From Cypionkella sinensis (GTDB lineage: Bacteria > Pseudomonadota > Alphaproteobacteria > Rhodobacterales > Rhodobacteraceae), in assembly GCF_042646385.1 (NCBI RefSeq), contig NZ_JBHRTO010000001.1, positions 496,001 to 560,000 of the forward strand: a stretch of 64,000 bases of DNA. Reading direction: 5' to 3'. The first letter of the stretch is position 1; each line of letters starts with the position of its first letter. The position numbers and the translations under genes are program-made. Of this stretch, positions 7,478 to 14,153 are shown in pieces. The notes beneath the pieces were generated by a model, which had not been told where the DNA came from, made no database searches, and saw only the letters and a list, made by a program, of their open reading frames with translations.

Positions 7478-8275
7478 ATGAAAGACACGCTAGCGCCTGC
7501 CAGCCCCGTAATCGAAGCCCGCAACCTGCAACTGGTGTTCACCACCAATGACGGCCCGGTGCAGGCGCTCAAGGATGTGAACCTGACCATCAACAAGGGG
7601 GATTTTGTTTCCTTCATCGGCCCAAGCGGCTGTGGCAAAACCACGTTCCTGCGCGCGATTGCGGCTTTGGAACATCCGACGGGCGGCACCTTAACCGTCA
7701 ACGGCCTGACGCCGGACGAGGCCCGCAAACGCCGCGCTTATGGTTATGTGTTTCAGGCGGCGGGGCTCTATCCTTGGCGCACGATTGCGGGGAATATCCG
7801 GCTGCCGCTTGAAATCATGGGGTTTTCCAAGGCGGATCAGCAAGAGCGGGTGGATCGCGTGCTGGAACTGGTCGAACTCAAAGGCTTCGGCAAGAAATTC
7901 CCATGGCAGCTTTCTGGGGGGATGCAGCAGCGCGCCAGCATCGCCCGCGCGCTGGCGTTTGATGCTGACATTCTGCTGATGGATGAACCCTTTGGTGCGC
8001 TGGATGAAATCGTGCGGGATCGGTTGAACGAGGAGGTGCTGAAGCTTTGGGCGCGCACCGGCAAGACCATCGGCTTTGTCACCCATTCCATCCCCGAGGC
8101 GGTGTATCTTTCCACCAAGATCGTGGTGATGTCACCGCGCCCCGGCCGGATTACCGATGTGATCGACAGCCCCTTGCCGAAGGAACGCCCGCTCGACATC
8201 CGCGACAGCCGCGAATTCATCGAGATCGCCCATCGCGTGCGTGAGGGCCTGCGGGCGGGGCATGCCGATGATTGA
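7478..8275 (+). CDS. ABC transporter ATP-binding protein (nitrate/sulfonate/THI5-type importer)
   Basis: A 265-residue ATPase with Walker A GPSGCGKTT at residues 48-56, signature LSGGMQQR at 146-153 and Walker B ILLMDEP at 166-172, followed by the D-loop GALDE. It belongs to the SsuB/TauB/ThiZ group that powers importers with NMT1/THI5-like binding proteins, consistent with the two permeases and the binding protein downstream. Genomic position inside a RutR-controlled locus suggests a pyrimidine, dihydropyrimidine or hydantoin-like ligand. The Q-loop region and the C-terminal part are intact. Confidence 0.9.
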   Translation: MKDTLAPASPVIEARNLQLVFTTNDGPVQALKDVNLTINKGDFVSFIGPSGCGKTTFLRAIAALEHPTGGTLTVNGLTPDEARKRRAYGYVFQAAGLYPWRTIAGNIRLPLEIMGFSKADQQERVDRVLELVELKGFGKKFPWQLSGGMQQRASIARALAFDADILLMDEPFGALDEIVRDRLNEEVLKLWARTGKTIGFVTHSIPEAVYLSTKIVVMSPRPGRITDVIDSPLPKERPLDIRDSREFIEIAHRVREGLRAGHADD

Positions 8276-8783
8276 GGCGGTGAAACTGCTTGTGTTGTGC
8301 GCGGCGCTGGCAAGCCCAGCTTTGGCTGAGACCGAGGTGGATGCCTACGGTTTGGGCAGCAATCCGCCGGTGCCCGAGCAATGGACCAAGATCAACGAAG
8401 ACCTCTCGATCCGGGCGCGGGTCGTCCATAACAATACGGGGGCCTTGGCCGATGTGGTCAAGCGTGCCGAGGTGTTGCGGCTGGAGGTTGCATTTTTCGC
8501 GCGCGAAGGTGCTGCCGACCGGGATGTGTCGCTGACCTGCAAGGTGGCGTTTCTGGATGCCGAGGCTGCGCGCTCGGACCCGGTGGTGAACGCGCCCTGC
8601 TACAAGGGGCGGCTGTCGGACGCAGCAGGCAAGTTTCAACCGATTGATCTGGATGTCAAATTCCGTCCAGTCGCCAGCGATCCGGCGGGCACGAGCGCGG
8701 TGACGATCCGGGTGGATGACGTGGTGATCAAGGATGGCGTGACGCTGTGGCCCACCTATGATTGGCAGGGGGGCACGCGATGA
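8268..8783 (+). CDS. Secreted hypothetical protein in the pyrimidine transport operon
   Basis: The start overlaps the end of the ATPase gene. An N-terminal signal peptide is clear (MIEAVKLLVLCAALASPALA, cleavage after residue 20), leaving a periplasmic protein of about 151 residues rich in beta-type sequence with two cysteines that could form a disulfide. I do not recognise a family. Two in-frame ATGs, 8262 and 8268, are possible; 8268 starts the signal peptide more compactly. Tight coupling on both sides suggests it works with the importer, for instance as an accessory or scavenging protein. Confidence 0.65.
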   Translation: MIEAVKLLVLCAALASPALAETEVDAYGLGSNPPVPEQWTKINEDLSIRARVVHNNTGALADVVKRAEVLRLEVAFFAREGAADRDVSLTCKVAFLDAEAARSDPVVNAPCYKGRLSDAAGKFQPIDLDVKFRPVASDPAGTSAVTIRVDDVVIKDGVTLWPTYDWQGGTR

Positions 8784-9112
8784 GTTTGATAACTCTGGCT
8801 TGGCTTGCGGCCTCGACCGCCGTGTTCGTGGCTGCCAATGGCGTGCTGAAAACCTATGCCCAGCAAGGCGGGCTGTGGGTTCTTGCGGGGGCGCTCGCGC
8901 TGTTCTGCCTTGGCAATACGCTGATGGTGCAGGTGATGCGCGGCAATGGCTTGGGCGTGGCGATTGCGCTTTCGGTGGTGTTTCAGCTGGTGGCGATCAC
9001 GGCGATGGCGGTGGTGGTGTTTGGCGAGCGACCCAGCCCGCTGCAACTGGCGGGGATGGCCTTGGGCGTGGTGGCGGTGCTGATGATCGCATGGCCGGGG
9101 GGGCAGGCATGA
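8780..9112 (+). CDS. Small multidrug resistance/DMT-like four-helix transporter
   Basis: The ATG overlaps the preceding stop (ATGA). The 110-residue protein has four hydrophobic helices and the C-terminal FGERPSPLQLAGMALGVV motif typical of EmrE-like members of the drug/metabolite transporter superfamily. The membrane-embedded glutamate near position 14 that drives proton coupling in EmrE is not present in helix 1, so it may not be a drug exporter. It could be an exporter of a catabolic product or an accessory of the importer it is embedded with. Confidence 0.75.
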   Translation: MSLITLAWLAASTAVFVAANGVLKTYAQQGGLWVLAGALALFCLGNTLMVQVMRGNGLGVAIALSVVFQLVAITAMAVVVFGERPSPLQLAGMALGVVAVLMIAWPGGQA

Positions 9113-9156
9113 GGATTTCCGGCAATGCTTGCGAGTGGTGGCCTGCGGCGCAAGAT

Positions 9157-9178
9157 GAGTATTTTTGCCAAGATGAAG
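9157..9178 (+). repeat. Interspersed intergenic repeat, copy 1
   Basis: One of five copies of a directional motif, GAGTATTT-NN-GCCAA-NN-TGAA, in gaps between genes. This copy fills the 73-base gap before the first permease gene, ending seven bases before its GTG start. Confidence 0.8.
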
Positions 9179-9185
9179 CGGGGGC

Positions 9186-10049
9186 GTGGTGCGTAAATTC
9201 CTTCCGATAGTCACCGTGCTGCTGATCATCGTCGGCGTCTGGTATGCGGCGGCGATCAAGATGAACGCGCCATGGGCCTATGACCAGGCTGCGCGGGCGG
9301 AAGCTGCGGCACCCACATTGGCTGCGTTGCCGGGGTTGACGCTTAATCAGGATCGCCCGGTCTTGCCCAGCCCGCATCAGGTCTTCAGCGAATTGGCGAA
9401 ATCGACCTTTGGCTTGGCGCCGAGTTCTAAAAAGTCGCTGGTCTATCACGCTTGGGTGACACTTTCGGGCACGCTTTTGGGCTTTGCGGTTGGCACGGCT
9501 TTGGGTGTGTTGTTGGCGGTCGGTATCGTTTACTCCCGCGCGATGGATATGAGCGTGATGCCTTGGGCGATTGCCAGCCAGATGGTGCCGATCATCGCAC
9601 TGGCGCCGATGCTGGCGGTGGTGATGAACGCCGTGGGGGCGACGCCGCTGATGACCAAGGCGGTGATCTCGGCTTACCTTTCGTTCTTCCCGGTGGTGGT
9701 GGGTATGGTGAAGGGGTTGCGCAGCCCGGATGCGATGCAGCTTGATCTGCTGCAAACCTATGCCACGCCGGGGCAGGCGGTGTTCTGGAAGTTGCGGCTG
9801 CCGTCCTCGATGCCGTATTTCTTCGCCAGCGTGAAGGTGGCGATTGCCGCCAGCCTTGTCGGCGCGATTGTGGCCGAGTTGAACCAGCAGGCGGGCCTTG
9901 GCGCGCGGTTGTTGCAGGGGTCTTACTATGGCCAGACCACGCAGATCTGGGCGGCTTTGTTTCTGTCGGCGATCTTGGCGGCGGTGCTGGTGATGCTGGC
10001 AGGCCGGATCGAGCGCGGCGTGCTGCGGCAGATGGGGATGGCGCGATGA
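9186..10049 (+). CDS. ABC transporter permease, subunit 1
   Basis: A 287-residue inner membrane permease of the BPD_transp_1 type, with an N-terminal helix at about residues 5-24, a periplasmic segment, and five more helices. The cytoplasmic EAA-like loop reads LLQTYATPGQAVFWKLRLPSSMPYFF. The start is GTG at 9186, with a second GTG in frame at 9189; no ATG fits. The insertion repeat upstream overlaps the region expected to hold the ribosome binding site. It would pair with the next permease as a heterodimer driven by the ATPase at 7478. Confidence 0.85.
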   Translation: MVRKFLPIVTVLLIIVGVWYAAAIKMNAPWAYDQAARAEAAAPTLAALPGLTLNQDRPVLPSPHQVFSELAKSTFGLAPSSKKSLVYHAWVTLSGTLLGFAVGTALGVLLAVGIVYSRAMDMSVMPWAIASQMVPIIALAPMLAVVMNAVGATPLMTKAVISAYLSFFPVVVGMVKGLRSPDAMQLDLLQTYATPGQAVFWKLRLPSSMPYFFASVKVAIAASLVGAIVAELNQQAGLGARLLQGSYYGQTTQIWAALFLSAILAAVLVMLAGRIERGVLRQMGMAR

Positions 10050-10897
10050 GCTGGCTTCTGGACCCTCGGCTGTGGTGTTTGCTGGCGTTCTGGGCTGGCG
10101 CGTGGTTGCTCAATGCTGAATTGTCGAAGCTGCGCGCGCCTTGGGTGCGCTATGCGGTGCCCTTGGTGTTCGGGCTGGCGGTGCTGCTGCTGTGGCAGGC
10201 GGGCGTTACGGCGTTTGGCGTCAACAAGATCATCCTGCCGCCGCCCAGTGACGTGATCGCGCGGATCGGCAACAGCGGCCCGACACTGTGGGCTGATGTG
10301 GTGCAAACCTTTTTCAAGGGCGCTTTGAGCGGCTATGCCATCGGCTGCACCGCAGCGCTGCTGACGGCTATTGCGATTGACCGCTCGCCCTTCCTGCAAG
10401 CAGGCTTGTTGCCTGTTGGCAATTTCGTCGCGGCTCTGCCGATTGTCGGGATCGCGCCGATTTTGGTGATGTGGTTTGGCTTTGATTGGCAATCGAAAGC
10501 TGCGGTTGTGGTGGTGATGGTGTTCTTTCCGGTGCTGGTGAACACGATTGCAGGGCTTGCGGCCAGCGACTCGATGCAGCGCGATCTGATGGCGACTTAT
10601 TCGGCCAGCTACTGGCAAACGCTGTTCAAACTGCGCCTGCCTGCGGCGATGCCGTTTATCTTCAACGGGCTGAAAATTGCGACAACTCTGGCGCTAATCG
10701 GCGCGATTGTTGCTGAATTTTTCGGCAGCCCTATCGTGGGCATGGGTTTCCGCATCGTGGCCGAGGTTGGCCGCTCGAACCCGGATATGGTTTGGGCCGA
10801 GATTGCGGTGGCGGCTTTGGCGGGATCGGCGTTCTATGGGCTGGTCGCGCTGATTGAGAAACGGGTGACGTTCTGGCACCCGTCACAAAGAACTTAA
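10046..10897 (+). CDS. ABC transporter permease, subunit 2
   Basis: A 283-residue permease overlapping the previous gene by four bases (ATGA). Helices begin near residue 6 and span the length. Its EAA loop is DLMATYSASYWQTLFKLRLPAAMPFIFNGLK. It is a paralogue of subunit 1 with the same topology. Two different permeases in one importer are usual for some THI5-type systems. Confidence 0.88.
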   Translation: MSWLLDPRLWCLLAFWAGAWLLNAELSKLRAPWVRYAVPLVFGLAVLLLWQAGVTAFGVNKIILPPPSDVIARIGNSGPTLWADVVQTFFKGALSGYAIGCTAALLTAIAIDRSPFLQAGLLPVGNFVAALPIVGIAPILVMWFGFDWQSKAAVVVVMVFFPVLVNTIAGLAASDSMQRDLMATYSASYWQTLFKLRLPAAMPFIFNGLKIATTLALIGAIVAEFFGSPIVGMGFRIVAEVGRSNPDMVWAEIAVAALAGSAFYGLVALIEKRVTFWHPSQRT

Positions 10898-10935
10898 AAC
10901 AGGCCCAAAACCGGGCTGCAACTTGGAGGTTGAGA

Positions 10936-11916
10936 ATGAAAAAGCTACTGACGTCGGCGCTGTTTCTGGCTTTTGCCAGCGGCGCACAGGCAGCCGATGA
11001 TGTCACCCTGCAACTGAAATGGGTCACACAGGGCCAGTTCGCGGGCTATTATGTCGCCGCGGCGAAAGGCTATTACGAAGAAGAGGGCCTGAACGTCACC
11101 ATTCTGCCCGGTGGCCCCGATGTGGCCCCGACCCAAGTCATCGCCGGCGGTGGTGCGGATGTGGTGATCGACTGGATGCCGTCGGCTTTGGCTGCACGCG
11201 AAAAGGGTCTGGCGCTGGTCAACATCGCACAGCCGTTCAAATCCTCGGGCATGATGCTGACCTGCCTCAAGGAATCCGGCGTTGCCACCCCGGCGGATTT
11301 TCCGGATAAAACCTTGGGCGTCTGGTTTGGCGGCAACGAATATCCGTTCCTGAACTGGATGAACAAGCTGGGGCTGAAAACCGATGGCTCTGCCGGTGGT
11401 GTCACCGTGTTGAAACAGGGTTTCAACGTGGATCCGTTGCTGCAAAAGCAGGCGGCTTGCATCTCGACCATGACTTATAATGAATACTGGCAGGTGATTG
11501 ATGCCGGTGTGAAGCCGGAAGATCTGGTGACCTTCAAATATGAAGATGAAGGTGTGGCGACGCTGGAAGACGGTCTTTACGTGATGGAAGACAAGCTGAA
11601 AGATCCGGCCTTTGAAGACAAGATGGTGCGGTTCGTGCGCGCCTCGATGAAGGGCTGGAAATATGCCGAAGCCAACGGTGACGAGGCCGCGCAGATCGTG
11701 ATCGACAACGATGCGACCGGCGCACAGACCATCGAGCATCAAAAGCGCATGGTGGCTGAGATCGGCAAGCTGACCGCTGGCAGCAACGGTGCTTTGGACG
11801 AGGCTGATTACAAGCGCACCGTGGCGGCGCTGATGTCGGGTGGGTCGGACCCGGTGATCACCAAAGAGCCGGAAGGCGCTTGGACGCATGTGATCACCGA
11901 CAAAGCGCTGCAATAA
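10936..11916 (+). CDS. NMT1/THI5-like periplasmic substrate-binding protein
   Basis: A 326-residue binding protein with a cleavable signal peptide (MKKLLTSALFLAFASGAQA, cleavage after residue 19) and the NMT1/THI5 fold. Markers are LQLKWVTQGQFAGYYVAAAKGYY at the mature N-terminus, GADVVIDWMPSALAAREKG, and the second-lobe segment STMTYNEYWQVID. Relatives bind pyrimidine precursors of thiamine, riboflavin, or other small heterocycles. In this locus the ligand is probably a pyrimidine or hydantoin derivative. GGAGG at 10925-10929 precedes the ATG by six bases. It is the last gene of the operon and is followed by a strong terminator. Confidence 0.88.
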   Translation: MKKLLTSALFLAFASGAQAADDVTLQLKWVTQGQFAGYYVAAAKGYYEEEGLNVTILPGGPDVAPTQVIAGGGADVVIDWMPSALAAREKGLALVNIAQPFKSSGMMLTCLKESGVATPADFPDKTLGVWFGGNEYPFLNWMNKLGLKTDGSAGGVTVLKQGFNVDPLLQKQAACISTMTYNEYWQVIDAGVKPEDLVTFKYEDEGVATLEDGLYVMEDKLKDPAFEDKMVRFVRASMKGWKYAEANGDEAAQIVIDNDATGAQTIEHQKRMVAEIGKLTAGSNGALDEADYKRTVAALMSGGSDPVITKEPEGAWTHVITDKALQ

Positions 11917-11935
11917 GTCTTTGGTTTGGTGAGAG

Positions 11936-11973
11936 AAACGGGCGCGGGGGCAACCTCGCGCCCGTTTTGTTTT
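11936..11973 (+). terminator. Rho-independent terminator of the pyrimidine operon
   Basis: A 14-bp stem with one G-U pair (11936-11949 with 11954-11967), a GCAA tetraloop and a following run of T residues. It begins 20 bases after the binding-protein stop. Confidence 0.9.
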
Positions 11974-12033
11974 GCGTATCGGCATTTCCGCAATGGCACA
12001 ATCAGGATGGTCACAACTGACACCGACACACCC

Positions 12034-12102
12034 CGCCGCCCCGGACTTGATCCGGGGCCTCAGGGCGGCAGGTTGAGTCCCCGGATCAAGTCCGGGGCGG
12101 CG
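12034..12102. repeat. Palindromic repeat pair without a gene inside
   Basis: Two inverted copies (12034-12061 and 12075-12102) of the same hairpin unit that flanks the GIY-YIG gene, here separated by only 13 bases. It lies between the pyrimidine-operon terminator and the regulator gene. Confidence 0.9.
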
Positions 12103-12179
12103 CAGGAGTGGATTGCCGCCTGTCGGTTGTAAACTTTTCCATTCTCTGTAAATCTTGCGCCCACAGCAGGAGTTACGCC

Positions 12180-13415
12180 ATGCCCATCTCTGCCCTGACC
12201 GGAAGCCGCCTGCGTGAGCGGCGCGTGGCTTTGGGCTTGCGGCAGGCTGATCTGGCTGAAACCGTGGGCATTTCGGCCTCTTACCTGAACCTGATCGAAC
12301 ACAACCGCCGCCGCATCGCCGAGCCGTTACTGCAACGGCTGGCCGAGGCGTTGGGCCAGCCGCTGCAAAGCTTTCACGAAGGCGTCGGCAGCGCTGTGAT
12401 TGACGATTTGCGCGCCGCCGCCGCCCGCTTGCCTGGGGCAGAGATTGATCGGAGCGAAGATTTTGCCACCCGCTTTCCCGGCTGGGCCGCCACCGTGATC
12501 GGCCTGCACCAGCGTGTTGCGGGGCTGGAACGCGCGCTTGAGGCGATGAACGACCGCATGAGCCACGACCCGCATCTGTCTGCGAGCCTGCATGAGGTGC
12601 TGTCCGCCGTGGCTTCGGTGCGCTCTACCGCCGCCATTCTTGCCGAGACGCAGGATATCGAACCGGAATGGCAGGCGCGGTTTCTGGGCAACCTGCAAGG
12701 CGATAGCAAGCGGCTGGCCTTGGGGGCCGAGGCGCTGGTGCGGTATCTGGATACAGCAGGGCAGGCCGATGAACAGGGCCTCGCCTCGCCGCAAGAAGAA
12801 CTGGAAGCGTGGCTTGCCTCGAATGATTGGCAGGCGGCGGACCCGCGTGGGCTGGCCTCGGCAGCGGCGCGGCAGATGGCGGCAGGCTGGCTGGCGCAGG
12901 CGGCGCGTGATCTGGCGGCCTACCCGGCAGTGGGTTTTGTGCAAGCCCTGGCCGAACTCGGGCCCGACCCGGCAGCGCTGGCGGCGCGCTTTGGCGGCGA
13001 TGTGCTGGCCGCCTTTCGCCGCATCGCGCTGCAGCCCGGCGCGCGGCTGGGGCTGGTGGTTTGCGATGCCTCTGGCACTTTGACGTTCCGCAAGCCGATT
13101 GCAGGCTTTGCCTTGCCGCGCTTTGGTGCGGCTTGCCCGCTCTGGCCCTTGTTCAGCGCGCTTGCCCGCCCGATGACCCCGATTGAGACGGTGATCGAAA
13201 CCGCAGGCCCCGCGCCAGAGCGGTTTCGCGTGCGGGCCTTCTGCCAGCCGCATTTCCCGCAAGGCTTTCGCGGCCCGGAACTGCGTGAGGCGGCAATGCT
13301 GATCCTGCCCGAAGTGGGGAGGGTGGGAGAGGCCTTGGCCATCGGGTCGAGTTGCCGGATCTGTCAGCGCGTAGAGTGCCCGGCGCGGCGGGAGCCTTCG
13401 ATTTTGTCGGGGTGA
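12180..13415 (+). CDS. XRE family regulator with short-chain fatty acid regulator C-terminal domain (ScfR/DUF2083)
   Basis: A 411-residue regulator. The N-terminal HTH_3 domain (about residues 8-62) contains LRQADLAETVGISASYLNLIEHNRRR, and the C-terminus ends in a DUF2083 zinc-type signature (SSCRICQRVECPARRE, CxxC-x3-C spacing). Family members such as RamB/ScfR-type proteins control propionate, acetate or glyoxylate genes. The acetate link is strengthened by the symporter-histidine kinase downstream, but no target gene is visible here. I chose the ATG at 12180 because GGAG precedes it and the HTH begins normally; the longer frame upstream overlaps the repeat. Confidence 0.88.
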   Translation: MPISALTGSRLRERRVALGLRQADLAETVGISASYLNLIEHNRRRIAEPLLQRLAEALGQPLQSFHEGVGSAVIDDLRAAAARLPGAEIDRSEDFATRFPGWAATVIGLHQRVAGLERALEAMNDRMSHDPHLSASLHEVLSAVASVRSTAAILAETQDIEPEWQARFLGNLQGDSKRLALGAEALVRYLDTAGQADEQGLASPQEELEAWLASNDWQAADPRGLASAAARQMAAGWLAQAARDLAAYPAVGFVQALAELGPDPAALAARFGGDVLAAFRRIALQPGARLGLVVCDASGTLTFRKPIAGFALPRFGAACPLWPLFSALARPMTPIETVIETAGPAPERFRVRAFCQPHFPQGFRGPELREAAMLILPEVGRVGEALAIGSSCRICQRVECPARREPSILSG

Positions 13416-13443
13416 GCGGGGCAGGTGTCGGAGCCTCCGGCGG

Positions 13444-13465
13444 GAGTATTTAAGCCAAGATGAAG
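13444..13465 (+). repeat. Interspersed intergenic repeat, copy 2
   Basis: Second copy of GAGTATTT-NN-GCCAAGATGAAG, preceded by GCCTCCGGCGG as in the related copy at 53787. It lies in the gap between the XRE regulator and the response regulator. Confidence 0.8.
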
Positions 13466-13533
13466 TTGCGCGGGGGTGGCTTCCTTTTGACAGGGGGCGG
13501 CTTTGCGCCGATAGTCGCCTGCGGGGGGACGTG

Positions 13534-13899
13534 ATGCGCAAGGTTTTGCTGATCGAGGATGAGGCGAATATCGCCGAGGCGTTGCGATTTATCCTGTCAC
13601 GCGATGGCTGGGAGGTCTCGGTCGTGTCGGATGGCGCGCGCGCACTGGCCGAGGTGGAGCGGCTGCGCCCCGATCTGGTGATCCTTGATTCGATGCTGCC
13701 GGGGATGAGTGGGCTGGAGATTTTGACCGCCCTGCGCGCGGATGCCGCCAACGCCACCCTGCCGATCCTGATGCTGACCGCCAAGGGCCAGTTGCGCGAC
13801 CGCGAGGCCGCCGAGCGCGCCGGGGTGTCGGCCTTCATGAGTAAGCCGTTCGACAATTCGGAAATCCGCGCCAAGGTGCGCGATCTGCTGGGGGCCTGA
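13534..13899 (+). CDS. Single-domain response regulator (CheY-like receiver)
   Basis: A 121-residue receiver domain. The acidic pair is at residues 8-9 (IEDEAN), the phospho-accepting aspartate is D52 in LVILDSMLPGMSG, and the switch lysine is in FMSKPFDN. There is no output domain. The gene overlaps the next by one base (TGATG), and the histidine kinase two genes on is the natural phosphodonor. A single-domain receiver could act as a phosphate shuttle or protein-interaction switch. An in-frame GTG directly before the ATG is less likely as start. Confidence 0.9.
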   Translation: MRKVLLIEDEANIAEALRFILSRDGWEVSVVSDGARALAEVERLRPDLVILDSMLPGMSGLEILTALRADAANATLPILMLTAKGQLRDREAAERAGVSAFMSKPFDNSEIRAKVRDLLGA

Positions 13900-14153
13900 T
13901 GCGTCGCCCGCGTGCCCCGTTGTTTCTGGCCCGCGCCGTTTACCGCCAGCGCCGCCTGCGTGACGCCGCGCGGCTGCTGCCGCTGGTGGGGTTGTTTCTG
14001 CTGCTGTTGCCGCTGATGTGGAGCGATGCCGCGGGCGCGGGGCGGCTGGCGGTTTATGTCTTTGCGGTCTGGGCCTTGCTGATCGGCCTTGCCGCCTATC
14101 TTGCCCCCGGCCTCGCCCAACCCGAAGCCGATGCGCCGCCCGAGGACGCCTGA
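13899..14153 (+). CDS. Small two-helix membrane protein between receiver and kinase
   Basis: An 84-residue protein starting inside the receiver stop codon and ending on the kinase start (TGATG), so all three are translationally coupled. It has a basic N-terminus (MRRPRAPLFLARAVYRQRRLRD), then two hydrophobic segments at about residues 26-42 and 49-68, and an acidic tail. Comparable small proteins sit before ActP-like histidine kinases in related genomes, as I recall. It is probably an accessory membrane subunit of the sensor. I know no biochemical role. Confidence 0.65.
   Translation: MRRPRAPLFLARAVYRQRRLRDAARLLPLVGLFLLLLPLMWSDAAGAGRLAVYVFAVWALLIGLAAYLAPGLAQPEADAPPEDA

Noticed and set aside
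12327..14120. A 597-codon open frame on the minus strand
   Set aside because: It lies opposite the XRE regulator, receiver and small membrane genes, has low-complexity Arg/Gln/Ser-rich translation and no family marks; a G+C-rich shadow.
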